Origin: Fusobacteriota bacterium
GTDB taxonomy: Bacteria > Fusobacteriota > Fusobacteriia > Fusobacteriales > Fusobacteriaceae
DNA length: 6,344 bases
Direction of reading: 5' to 3'
Assembly (NCBI GenBank): GCA_023389595.1
Contig: JAEWEF010000045.1
Coordinates: forward strand, 1 to 6,344
A program made the position numbers and the translations under genes. The notes under the pieces are model-generated. The model was not told where the DNA came from, ran no database searches, and saw only the letters and a list, made by a program, of their open reading frames with translations. Shown one piece after another: positions 1 to 6,344 of this stretch; within the stretch, counting starts at the first letter, position 1, and each line of letters begins with the position of its first letter.

Positions 1-1239
1 GAGGGGCATTATTTTATAAGAAGTAGACATTTTAATTTAGAAAATGTTCTTAAACAAAGAACATATAATTATTCAATAGAAATAACTCAAGCAGTAAGAA
101 ATACTACCTCTGAAGGATTAGAAATAAAATCTGGAGATTATATAGCGTTAATAAATGGTAAAATCAGATATTCTGATACTTCTTTATATTCTATAATCAA
201 AAGAGTAATGGGAGAAATTGTTGATGAAAATACACTTAGAATAATTTCTGCAAGAGGTAAAAACGGAGATATAAAAGTTGATGAATTTCTAAATGGTTTA
301 GAATGTAGAGAATTTAATCAATTTGAAACAAATCAAGAAAATTATCCTTATTACATTTATGTTGAAAAAAGAAGTCCTAATCAGCCAAGAACCGCCATAG
401 TTACTGATTCATCTAGTGATTTAGAATTAAGTTTAGTTGAAGATTTACCTATAAGTATTGTTCCTTTGAAAATTAACTTCGGAAATAAAACATTTAAAGA
501 CGGAATAAATATAAGTAAAAAAGAGTTCTGGCAAAAGTTAATAAAAGAGAAAGTTGTACCGAAAACAGCTCAACCTTCTCCTACAGATTTTAAAAATGTT
601 TATTTAGAACTTTTTAAAAGAGGTTATGATAATATAGTATCTATACATATATCAAGCAAACTTAGTGGGACATACCTGGCCGCTAAAATAGCTAGAGAAA
701 TGACAGGAAAAGAATCTAACATAGAAATTATAGATTCAAAATCTGTTTCGTTTGGGTTAGCACATAGAGTTATAGAAGCTGCCAAAATGTCGAAAGAAAA
801 TATAAGCTTTGAAGAAATAATCGAAAATACAAAATCAATTGAAGAATTAAAATTTTTATTTGCAGTAGAAGATTTGACTTACTTACAAAAAGGTGGAAGA
901 ATAAGTAAATTCTCTTCGACTATAGGTGGAATTTTAAAAATGAAACCTATTATAACAATTGAAGATGGTAGTTTATCTCTAGCGGCAAAAACTTTTGGAG
1001 ATAGTGGACCGTTGTCTTATATGCAAAAGGTAATAAAAAATGAAGGGAAAAAATCTAGTTGTATTTTATATACTGGATGGGGAGGAACTACTAAAGAATT
1101 AATAAATGCGGATACTTTAAGAAAAACTGCTAATCAGTATAGAAAAATAGAGTTTAGGGAAAAAATTGAAATAGGAGCTACTATAGGAAGTCATAGTGGT
1201 CCAGTTTATGGTATGTTATTAATTTCAAAAATAAGATAA
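1..1239 (+). CDS. FakA/YloV C-terminal domain fused to DegV (FakB-like) fatty-acid-binding domain, 5' partial
   Basis: The frame is open from base 1, so the ATG at 208 is an internal Met (residue 70 of the 412 visible), not the start. The kinase (DAK2) part must lie upstream of the window. Residues about 10-122 resemble the C-terminal domain of FakA/YloV: ITQAVRNT, then GLEIKSGDYIALINGKI, ending in YPYYIYVE. A linker of about eight residues leads into a complete DegV domain (about 130-412). Visible DegV motifs are TDSSSD (135-140), TAQPSPTDF (189-197), SSKLSGTY (218-225), LQKGGRIS (295-302) and GSHSGPVYG near the end. In characterised FakB proteins the Arg of GGR and the late His contact the acyl carboxylate/phosphate; they would be R300 and H398 here. 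FakA phosphorylates fatty acids held by FakB for phospholipid synthesis, so I infer a single-chain fatty acid kinase, probably cytosolic. The DegV domain is very secure; the FakA part rests on pattern similarity. The gene is closed by the terminator just after its TAA stop. Confidence 0.88.
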   Translation, partial: EGHYFIRSRHFNLENVLKQRTYNYSIEITQAVRNTTSEGLEIKSGDYIALINGKIRYSDTSLYSIIKRVMGEIVDENTLRIISARGKNGDIKVDEFLNGLECREFNQFETNQENYPYYIYVEKRSPNQPRTAIVTDSSSDLELSLVEDLPISIVPLKINFGNKTFKDGINISKKEFWQKLIKEKVVPKTAQPSPTDFKNVYLELFKRGYDNIVSIHISSKLSGTYLAAKIAREMTGKESNIEIIDSKSVSFGLAHRVIEAAKMSKENISFEEIIENTKSIEELKFLFAVEDLTYLQKGGRISKFSSTIGGILKMKPIITIEDGSLSLAAKTFGDSGPLSYMQKVIKNEGKKSSCILYTGWGGTTKELINADTLRKTANQYRKIEFREKIEIGATIGSHSGPVYGMLLISKIR

Positions 1240-1241
1240 TT

Positions 1242-1272
1242 TAAAAGGGTTCGGGTTTCGAATCCTTTTATT
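1242..1272 (+). terminator. Rho-independent terminator after the FakA-DegV gene
   Basis: A 12-bp stem (1242-1253 with 1259-1270) closes a 5-nt loop GGTTT. It contains one G-T wobble (G1249 with T1263) and the 3' arm ends in TTTTATT. The stem starts three bases after the TAA stop at 1237-1239. The run of A on the 5' arm mirrors the T run, so it could also act on the other strand, although no minus-strand gene is seen here. It separates the Fak gene from the four-gene run downstream. Confidence 0.85.
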
Positions 1273-1301
1273 GATAATGAAATAATATAGGAGAGAGTAA
1301 T

Positions 1302-2231
1302 ATGAAGTTTTCTAGTTATATAAATCCAAAGTATATTTTTACTGATATAAAAGCAAATAATAAGGAAGAAGTAATAACTGAGATGGTTAATAGAATAGCC
1401 GCTGAAGGGACAATGTATTATACAAGAAAAGAAGAGATTTTATTTAATATTTTAAAAAGAGAAAGAGAAATTTCTACGGCTATGGGTGACGGTATATTTT
1501 TGCCACATACTAGATTAAAAAACTTTGATGATTTTATAATAGGAATAGCTGTATTGGATACACCGATTATCGCTGAAATTGGAGCTACAAATAAAACAGA
1601 TGAAGTAAAATTAGTGTTTTTGTTAATAACTGATGTTTTAAAAAATAAAAATTTACTTAAATCTATGAGTGTTATTTCAAAAATTGCTTCAAAACATCCA
1701 GATATCCTTGAAAAAATAAAAAACGAACACAATATAAATAATATAATATCATTACTAAAAATAGAAGATATAGAAGTTGAACATAGAATAGTTGCAGAAG
1801 ATGTTATGAGTGCCGAAGTAATTCCTGTAAAGGAAACCGATACTTTGGAAGAAGTAGCATCTAGATTAATATTGGAACAAAGAACAGGGTTACCAGTTGT
1901 GGCAGAAAATGGAGATTTTTTAGGGGAGATAACTGAAAAAGAATTGATAGAATTTGGGATGCCGGATCACCTATCTCTGATGGATAATTTAAATTTTTTG
2001 ACTGTTGGAGAACCATTTGAAGAATATTTAATAAATGAAACTACAACAAATATATCTGATATATACAGAAAATCAAATGAAGATATGATAATTGATAAAA
2101 AAACACCTATATTAGAAATATGTTTTAAATTTGTTCATAAACATAGTAATAGGTTATATGTAGTAGAAAATAAAAAATATTGTGGAGCAGTAAATAGATA
2201 CGACATAATAAAAAAAGTTTTACATATTTAG
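1302..2231 (+). CDS. PTS EIIA-like domain fused to a CBS domain pair, probable transporter regulator
   Basis: This is a soluble 309-residue protein with no signal peptide or membrane segment. Residues about 1-152 form an EIIA domain of the fructose/Ntr type. The motif MGDGIFLPHTR (61-71) carries the expected phospho-accepting His69, matching the IPH-x-R site of that family. A CBS pair follows: CBS1 about 163-220 (AEDVMSAEVIPV, TGLPVVAENGDFLGEIT) and CBS2 about 260-309 (PILEICFKFV, NRLYVVENKKYCGAV). CBS pairs usually bind adenine nucleotides. No EIIB or EIIC gene is in view, so a role in sugar transport is unlikely. I infer a regulator of the permease encoded 11 nt downstream, responding to PTS phosphorylation and/or nucleotide binding. 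The start is supported by AGGAG at 1289-1293, 8 nt before the ATG. I found no convincing -35/-10 pair between the terminator and this start; GATAAT at 1273-1278 is a possible lone -10. Confidence 0.88.
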   Translation: MKFSSYINPKYIFTDIKANNKEEVITEMVNRIAAEGTMYYTRKEEILFNILKREREISTAMGDGIFLPHTRLKNFDDFIIGIAVLDTPIIAEIGATNKTDEVKLVFLLITDVLKNKNLLKSMSVISKIASKHPDILEKIKNEHNINNIISLLKIEDIEVEHRIVAEDVMSAEVIPVKETDTLEEVASRLILEQRTGLPVVAENGDFLGEITEKELIEFGMPDHLSLMDNLNFLTVGEPFEEYLINETTTNISDIYRKSNEDMIIDKKTPILEICFKFVHKHSNRLYVVENKKYCGAVNRYDIIKKVLHI

Positions 2232-2235
2232 GAGG
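2230..2235 (+). promoter_or_regulatory. Shine-Dalgarno sequence overlapping the upstream stop codon
   Basis: AGGAGG begins inside the TAG stop of the EIIA-CBS gene (2229-2231) and sits 7 nt before the permease ATG at 2243. The site fixes the permease start. A ribosome finishing the regulator is left on the next initiation site, which would favour coupled translation; the coupling is an inference. Confidence 0.8.
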
Positions 2236-2242
2236 AATATAC

Positions 2243-3520
2243 ATGTTAATTATAATTGGGCTAATAATTTTTGCATCTGTGTTTTATCTTATAATTACTG
2301 AAAAAGTCTCTTCTCCATTGGCGACAATGATAGGCGGTCTTTTAATGAGTTTGGTTGGAATAATAAACCAGGAAAATGCATTGGAAGCTATTTCAAGCAG
2401 ATTAGAAATATTATTTTTGCTAATAGGAATGATGATAATAGTTTCATTAATATCAGAAACCGGTGTATTTCAATGGTTTGCGATAAAGGTTGCACAACTA
2501 GTTAGAGGAGAACCATTTAAGTTAATTATTTTATTGTCAATTGTAACAGCGTTGTGTTCCGCTTTTTTAGATAATGTTACTACTATTTTATTGATGGCTC
2601 CAGTTTCTATATTATTAGCAAAACAATTAAAGTTAGACCCTTTTCCTTTTGTTATAACTGAAGTAATGTCAGCAAATATAGGGGGATTATCTACACTTAT
2701 AGGAGATCCTACTCAACTTATCATAGGTGCCGAAGGTAATTTAACATTTAATCAATTTTTGTTAAATACAGCTCCGGTAGCTATATTATCAATGACTTCA
2801 CTTTTAATTACAGTTTATTTGATTTATGGGAAAAATATGGTTGTATCAAACGAGTTAAAAGCAACTATAATGGAACTTGATCCTTCAAGAACACTTAAAA
2901 ATATTAATTTATTAAAAAGTGCAACTGTAATTTTCATATTAGTAATTATAGGATTCGTGATAAATAATTTTATAGATAAGGGACTTGCTATAATTGCTTT
3001 ATCTGGAGCATTTTTATTGGCGTTGATAAGTAAGAAATCGGCAAAAGAAATTTTTGAAGAAGTAGAATGGGAAACATTATTCTTTTTTATAGGTCTTTTT
3101 ATGATGGTTAAAGGGATAGAAAATTTAGGAATATTGCAATTTATAGGAGATAAATTAATTTTAATTAGCAGAGGTAATTTTACTTTAGCAAGTATATCTG
3201 TTATATGGTTATCTGCTCTTTTTACATCTATAATAGGAAACGTAGCTAATGCTGCTACTTTTTCAAAAATTATTCATTTAATGCAGCCATCTTTTAGTAA
3301 CATAGATATAGGTAATACTCTTTGGTGGGCTCTTTCTTTTGGTTCATGTCTTGGAGGAAATATAACAATTTTAGCTTCTGCAACTAATGTTGTTGCGGTA
3401 GGAGCTGCAAAAAAATCTGGATGTAAAATAGATTTTGTCAAATTTTTTAAATTTGGAGGATTAATAGCATTAGAAAACTTATTAATTGCGTCAGTATATA
3501 TAGTTTTTAGATATATTTAG
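2243..3520 (+). CDS. ArsB/NhaD/P-protein family ion or anion permease (IT superfamily)
   Basis: This 425-residue, very hydrophobic integral membrane protein has about 11-12 membrane segments, with a charged cytosolic stretch near 203-225 between the two halves. The first half carries the family signatures SAFLDNVTTILLMAPV (106-121) and GGLSTLIGDPTQLIIG (147-162). The second half has VEWETLFFFIGLF (274-286) and GGNITILASATNVVAVG (371-387). These match the P-permease branch of the ArsB/NhaD group, whose members move arsenite, Na+/H+ or organic or inorganic anions; the substrate cannot be read from sequence. No arsR, arsC or ArsA-type ATPase gene is nearby, so arsenite resistance is not indicated. 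In the second half, the position where the family usually has an S-A-x-x-D-N-x-P type motif reads TSIIGNVANAATF (328-340), lacking the Asp and Pro. It is probably co-translated with, and regulated by, the EIIA-CBS protein just upstream. The family call is firm. Confidence 0.9.
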   Translation: MLIIIGLIIFASVFYLIITEKVSSPLATMIGGLLMSLVGIINQENALEAISSRLEILFLLIGMMIIVSLISETGVFQWFAIKVAQLVRGEPFKLIILLSIVTALCSAFLDNVTTILLMAPVSILLAKQLKLDPFPFVITEVMSANIGGLSTLIGDPTQLIIGAEGNLTFNQFLLNTAPVAILSMTSLLITVYLIYGKNMVVSNELKATIMELDPSRTLKNINLLKSATVIFILVIIGFVINNFIDKGLAIIALSGAFLLALISKKSAKEIFEEVEWETLFFFIGLFMMVKGIENLGILQFIGDKLILISRGNFTLASISVIWLSALFTSIIGNVANAATFSKIIHLMQPSFSNIDIGNTLWWALSFGSCLGGNITILASATNVVAVGAAKKSGCKIDFVKFFKFGGLIALENLLIASVYIVFRYI

Positions 3521-3523
3521 GAG
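3519..3523 (+). promoter_or_regulatory. Shine-Dalgarno sequence overlapping the permease stop codon
   Basis: AGGAG shares its first two bases with the TAG stop of the permease (3518-3520) and lies 6 nt before the birA ATG at 3530. It decides the birA start and repeats the stop/ribosome-site overlap of the previous junction, so birA translation is probably linked to the permease. Confidence 0.75.
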
Positions 3524-3529
3524 AAAAAA

Positions 3530-4234
3530 ATGCATTTAAACTTTATAAAATTTGATACAATTGATTCTACTAATAATTATGCAAAAGAGAATATACATGA
3601 GCTAGAAAGCTATGATGTTATAGTTGCAAAAAATCAGACATCTGGCAGAGGAAGAAGAGGTAACACGTGGGTATCTAGTGAAGGAATGGCCCTATTTAGT
3701 TTTATATTAGAAGAAGATAAATCTTTAACTGTAAACGATTATTTAAAATTACCTTTAATAGTAGGGATTTCTTTGTTAGAAACATTGGATAAATTAAAAC
3801 CTGATATGTATGAATTTAAATGGACGAACGACGTATATTTAAAAAACAAAAAAGTTTCTGGAATATTGATTGAAAGAAAAAATGGAAAACTTATTATAGG
3901 TATAGGCGTTAATTTAAATAATAAAATACAAGATGATTTAAAAGATATTGCTATCAGTTTAGAATTAAACTATGACATAGAAGAGTTTATAAGATTAGTT
4001 ATAAGGGATTTCATTAATAATTTTGAATCCTTTAAACTAGGAAATTGGAGTAAAATATTAGAAAAAATTAACGAAAAAAATTTTTTAAAAAATAAAGATA
4101 TTATAGTAAAAGTTTTAGATAAAGAATACTCAGGTAAGGCTTTTGATATTGATTATGATGGGAGATTATCAGTCTGTATAAATGATGAAATTAAATATTT
4201 CAATGTTGGAGAAGTACAAATAATAAAAAAATAA
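3530..4234 (+). CDS. birA: Biotin--[acetyl-CoA-carboxylase] ligase, catalytic type without HTH
   Basis: The enzyme activates biotin with ATP to biotinyl-5'-AMP and attaches it to a lysine of biotin carrier domains, such as those of acetyl-CoA or other biotin-dependent carboxylases or decarboxylases, in the cytosol. The 234 residues begin directly with the catalytic domain (FIKFDTIDSTNNYAKE). There is no N-terminal winged-helix DNA-binding domain, so it cannot act as a BirA-type repressor of biotin genes. The nucleotide and biotin loop is GRGRRGNTW (39-47). The second motif reads KWTNDV (97-102), where Thr99 replaces the usual Pro of KWPND. KKVSGILIE (107-115) supplies the expected active-site Lys (K108), and GIGVNLN (124-130) is also conserved. 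The C-terminal SH3-like domain spans about 185-234 (VKVLDKEYSGKAFDID, FNVGEVQII). Length is normal for the short, monofunctional class. It sits between the permease (9 nt upstream) and ligA (22 nt downstream). Confidence 0.95.
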   Translation: MHLNFIKFDTIDSTNNYAKENIHELESYDVIVAKNQTSGRGRRGNTWVSSEGMALFSFILEEDKSLTVNDYLKLPLIVGISLLETLDKLKPDMYEFKWTNDVYLKNKKVSGILIERKNGKLIIGIGVNLNNKIQDDLKDIAISLELNYDIEEFIRLVIRDFINNFESFKLGNWSKILEKINEKNFLKNKDIIVKVLDKEYSGKAFDIDYDGRLSVCINDEIKYFNVGEVQIIKK

Positions 4235-4256
4235 TTTAACTTATTCAGGAGAATTT

Positions 4257-6272
4257 ATGACTATACAAGAAAAAATATTAGATTTAAGAAAGAGAATAAA
4301 CAAGTATAACGAATATTACTATTCCAAAGATGAAAGTATAATTTCTGATGTTGAATATGATGATTTGATAAAAGAATTAGAAGAATTAGAGGAAAAATAT
4401 CCTGAATATAAAGATGTTAACTCTCCAACATCTAAAGTTGGATATAATATTTCTGATAATAAATTTAGGAAGGTTAAACATAAAGTTCCTATGCTTAGTT
4501 TAGCTAATACTTATAATAAGAAAGAAATCGTAGAATTTATAAAAAGAGTTTATAAAAACTTAGTTGTAGATACAAAAGTGTCATTTGCATTAGAATTAAA
4601 ATTAGACGGATTATCGATAAGCGTTTTTTATAAAAATGGTAAATTAGTACAAGCATTGACAAGGGGCGATGGAGAATTTGGAGAGGATGTTACTGAAAAT
4701 ATATTTCAAATTTCATCGATACCAAAGGAATTAAGAAGAAAAATAGATATAGAAATTAGAGGAGAAGTTGTTCTTCCGATTTCTAGTTTTGAAAAAATAA
4801 ACAATAATAGAATTAAAAATAATTTAGAGCCATTTGCTAACCCTAGAAATGCAGCTAGTGGAACACTTAGGCAATTAGATCCAAAAGTTGTAAAAGAAAG
4901 AGAATTGGACGCATATTTTTATTTTTTAGTTGACGCAGAAAAATATGGTTTTAGTAAGCACGATGAATCAATAAAATTTTTAGAAGAATTGAATATCAAA
5001 ACTACTGGGGTTTGTGAAGTTATAAATTCAGCTGATGAAATAGAGAAAAGAATAAATTATTGGGAAGAGAATAGAAAAGAAAAAGATTATGAAACTGATG
5101 GCCTAGTTATAAAAATAAATGAATTGAATTTGTGGAATGAATTGGGTAATACAAGCAAAACACCAAGATGGGCAATTGCATATAAATTTCCAGCTAACAC
5201 AATATCAACAAAGTTATTAGATGTTACATGGCAAGTTGGAAGAACAGGAAAAGTAACTCCTGTAGCTGAATTAGAAGAGGTTTTTTTATCTGGTAGCAAG
5301 ATTAAAAGAGCTAGTTTACATAATTTTCAAGAAATAAAAAAGAAAGGTATAATGATAGGGGATACAGTATTTATAGAAAAAGCTGCGGAAATAATTCCAC
5401 AGGTTGTAAAATGTGTAAAAGAAGTTAGAAATGGGAAAGAAATTGATATAAAAGAACCGGAGTTTTGTCCTTCTTGCAATGAGAAATTAGTTAGAGAAGC
5501 TGGACAAGTTGACATTAAGTGTATAAATCCTGAATGCCCTTCGAAAATTAAATCTGAAATAGAGTATTTTACATCTAGGGATGGAATGAATATTATCGGA
5601 CTTGGAAGTAAAATTGTAGATAAATTCCTGAAGTTAGGATATATAAAAGATATTTCAGATATATACGATTTAAAAAATTTTAAAAATGAATTAGAAAAAA
5701 TAGACAAGATGGGAGAAAGAAGTATATCAAATTTGCTAAATTCTATAGAAAATAGCAAAAATAATGATTACGATAAAATTCTATATTCACTCGGCATACC
5801 TTTTGTAGGGAAGGTTGCCTCTAAAATACTAGCTAAGGAAAGTAAAAACATAGACGTTTTAATGAATATGAATTACGAAACGTTACTTTCAATAAATGGT
5901 ATTGGTGATATAATGGCAAAAGAGATAGTATCTTTCTTTAAGGACGAAAAAAAACTAAAGATTATATCTAAATTAAAATCTAAGGGAATAAATTTTGAAA
6001 TAAAAAATTCAGCAGAAAATATTAGCAATAATATTTTAGATAATAAAACTTTTTTAGTGACAGGAACACTTTCTAACTATACTAGAAGTGAAATTAACAA
6101 AAAAATAGAAGATTATGGTGGCAAAATTTTAACTTCAATTTCTAAGAAATTAGATTATCTAATAATTGGTGAAAATCCAGGATCTAAATTAGAAAAAGCT
6201 AATAAAATACAAAGTATCAAAATATTGACTGAAGAAGACTTTGAAAATATGTTAAACAATAATTTTGACTAA
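4257..6272 (+). CDS. ligA: NAD+-dependent DNA ligase LigA
   Basis: LigA seals nicks in duplex DNA during replication and repair, using NAD+ as adenylate donor. At 671 residues it is full length with every domain in order. The Ia NAD+-binding domain (1-70) has YYYSKDESIISDVEYDDL. The adenylation domain has ELKLDG with nucleophile Lys115, TRGDGEFGEDVT (135-146), RGEV (168-171), DGLVIK (281-286) and AYKFP (308-312). The OB fold has GRTGKVTPVA (328-337) and RASLHN (351-356). The zinc finger cysteines are C404, C407, C422 and C427. Helix-hairpin-helix repeats occupy about 440-580, and the C-terminal BRCT domain is about 592-671 (LVTGTLSNYTR, GGKI, LIIGENPGSKLEKA). One small oddity is KAAEIIPQV (375-383), where the family usually has Gly in place of the second Ala. 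The start is set by AGGAG at 4247-4251, 5 nt before the ATG. It is probably the last gene of the transcript starting at 1302; the next gene's promoter overlaps its stop codon. Confidence 0.98.
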   Translation: MTIQEKILDLRKRINKYNEYYYSKDESIISDVEYDDLIKELEELEEKYPEYKDVNSPTSKVGYNISDNKFRKVKHKVPMLSLANTYNKKEIVEFIKRVYKNLVVDTKVSFALELKLDGLSISVFYKNGKLVQALTRGDGEFGEDVTENIFQISSIPKELRRKIDIEIRGEVVLPISSFEKINNNRIKNNLEPFANPRNAASGTLRQLDPKVVKERELDAYFYFLVDAEKYGFSKHDESIKFLEELNIKTTGVCEVINSADEIEKRINYWEENRKEKDYETDGLVIKINELNLWNELGNTSKTPRWAIAYKFPANTISTKLLDVTWQVGRTGKVTPVAELEEVFLSGSKIKRASLHNFQEIKKKGIMIGDTVFIEKAAEIIPQVVKCVKEVRNGKEIDIKEPEFCPSCNEKLVREAGQVDIKCINPECPSKIKSEIEYFTSRDGMNIIGLGSKIVDKFLKLGYIKDISDIYDLKNFKNELEKIDKMGERSISNLLNSIENSKNNDYDKILYSLGIPFVGKVASKILAKESKNIDVLMNMNYETLLSINGIGDIMAKEIVSFFKDEKKLKIISKLKSKGINFEIKNSAENISNNILDNKTFLVTGTLSNYTRSEINKKIEDYGGKILTSISKKLDYLIIGENPGSKLEKANKIQSIKILTEEDFENMLNNNFD

Positions 6273-6293
6273 CTTAATAAATTATGTTAGTAT
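6265..6293 (+). promoter_or_regulatory. Candidate promoter for the gene starting at 6327
   Basis: TTGACT at 6265-6270 (5 of 6 to the sigma-A -35 consensus) is followed by exactly 17 bp and TAGTAT at 6288-6293 (4 of 6). A TG at 6285-6286 lies one base before the -10, giving an extended -10. Transcription would begin near 6300, leaving a leader of about 25 nt with AGAGGGG at 6315-6321. The -35 overlaps the last codons and the stop of ligA. AT-rich DNA gives many chance matches, but the spacing, the TG and the position make this one credible. TATATT at 6291-6296 is an alternative -10 with a poor 20-bp spacer. Confidence 0.55.
6268..6291. repeat. 24-bp palindrome spanning the candidate promoter spacer
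   Basis: The outer arms ACTAAC (6268-6273) and GTTAGT (6286-6291) are perfect complements. After a T-T mismatch (6274/6285), TAA (6275-6277) pairs with TTA (6282-6284) around the 4-base centre TAAA. It covers the end of the -35, the whole spacer and the first bases of the -10, as a repressor operator would. It is not followed by a T run, so it does not look like a terminator for ligA. A weaker dyad follows at 6290-6305 (GTAT with ATAC). Confidence 0.5.
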
Positions 6294-6326
6294 ATTTGAA
6301 AATACACTGAATATAGAGGGGTTGAA

Positions 6327-6344
6327 ATGATAAGTTCTGTAGTA
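6327..6344 (+). CDS. Start of an unidentified gene, 3' truncated by the window edge
   Basis: An ATG at 6327 opens a frame reading MISSVV to the last base. AGAGGGG at 6315-6321 lies 5 nt before it, a good ribosome binding site, and the promoter-like element at 6265-6293 is placed correctly. Six residues are too few to name a product. It is probably a separate transcription unit from ligA, given its own promoter. Confidence 0.55.

Noticed and set aside
208..1239. A stand-alone 343-residue DegV protein starting at ATG 208
   Set aside because: The frame is open back to base 1 with FakA-like sequence before 208 that continues across it, and there is no ribosome binding site before 208. It is an internal Met of a longer protein.
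1247..1265. A tRNA T-arm look-alike (TTCGAATCC) suggesting a tRNA gene or an integration remnant
   Set aside because: The bases flanking TTCGAAT cannot form the 5-bp T stem, and there is no acceptor, D or anticodon arm nearby. The sequence is fully explained by the terminator hairpin.
1418..1732. Minus-strand open frame of 104 codons
   Set aside because: It lies wholly inside the EIIA-CBS gene, has no recognisable domain or ribosome site, and is a chance antisense frame.
2243..3520. An arsenite resistance operon
   Set aside because: The permease belongs to the same superfamily as ArsB, but there is no arsR, arsC or arsA in view and its neighbour is an EIIA-CBS protein. The substrate is left open.
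5087..5758. Two minus-strand open frames (5087-5299 and 5327-5758)
   Set aside because: Both are antisense to well-conserved LigA motifs (OB fold, zinc finger) and show no protein family signature.
6268..6291. A Rho-independent terminator for ligA
   Set aside because: The stem is AT-rich and weak, and is followed by TATATTTGAAAA with no continuous T tract. A promoter/operator reading fits better.

Overview
The window is AT-rich DNA with AGA as the dominant arginine codon, strong AGGAG-type ribosome binding sites and short intergenic gaps. This points to a low-GC anaerobic Firmicute. My best guess is a Tissierellia/Peptoniphilaceae-type organism (Parvimonas-like); a Fusobacteriota origin cannot be excluded from sequence alone. 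All genes lie on the + strand.

Layout: (1) Positions 1-1239 hold the 3' part of a large gene whose reading frame is open from the first base. It encodes the C-terminal domain of a FakA/YloV-type (DAK2) fatty acid kinase fused directly to a complete DegV/FakB-type lipid-binding domain. (2) A strong hairpin plus T-tract terminator at 1242-1272 closes that unit. (3) A tight four-gene run follows: a PTS EIIA-like domain fused to a CBS pair (1302-2231), an ArsB/NhaD/P-type 12-TM ion or anion permease (2243-3520), a biotin-protein ligase without the DNA-binding domain (birA, 3530-4234), and a full-length NAD+-dependent DNA ligase (ligA, 4257-6272). Gaps are 11, 9 and 22 nt and no terminator separates them, so they are probably co-transcribed. 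At two junctions the stop codon lies inside the next gene's Shine-Dalgarno sequence. (4) At the end of ligA there is a promoter-like element (TTGACT, 17-bp spacer, extended -10) whose spacer is a near-perfect palindrome. It is followed by a ribosome binding site and the first six codons of another gene, cut by the window edge.

Functional reading: the fused Fak protein would join the kinase and the acyl-carrying partner of exogenous fatty acid activation in one chain. The EIIA-CBS protein is probably the regulator of the permease beside it, reading PTS phosphorylation and/or adenine nucleotides. birA and ligA are housekeeping genes that appear to ride in the same transcript. No mobile element, CRISPR array, tRNA or rRNA was seen. 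The most interesting points are the FakA-FakB fusion, the EIIA-CBS/permease pair, the unusual second half of that permease, and the palindrome-spaced promoter at the 3' end. None of these proves a new system, and the fusion and the pair are probably known as domain architectures.
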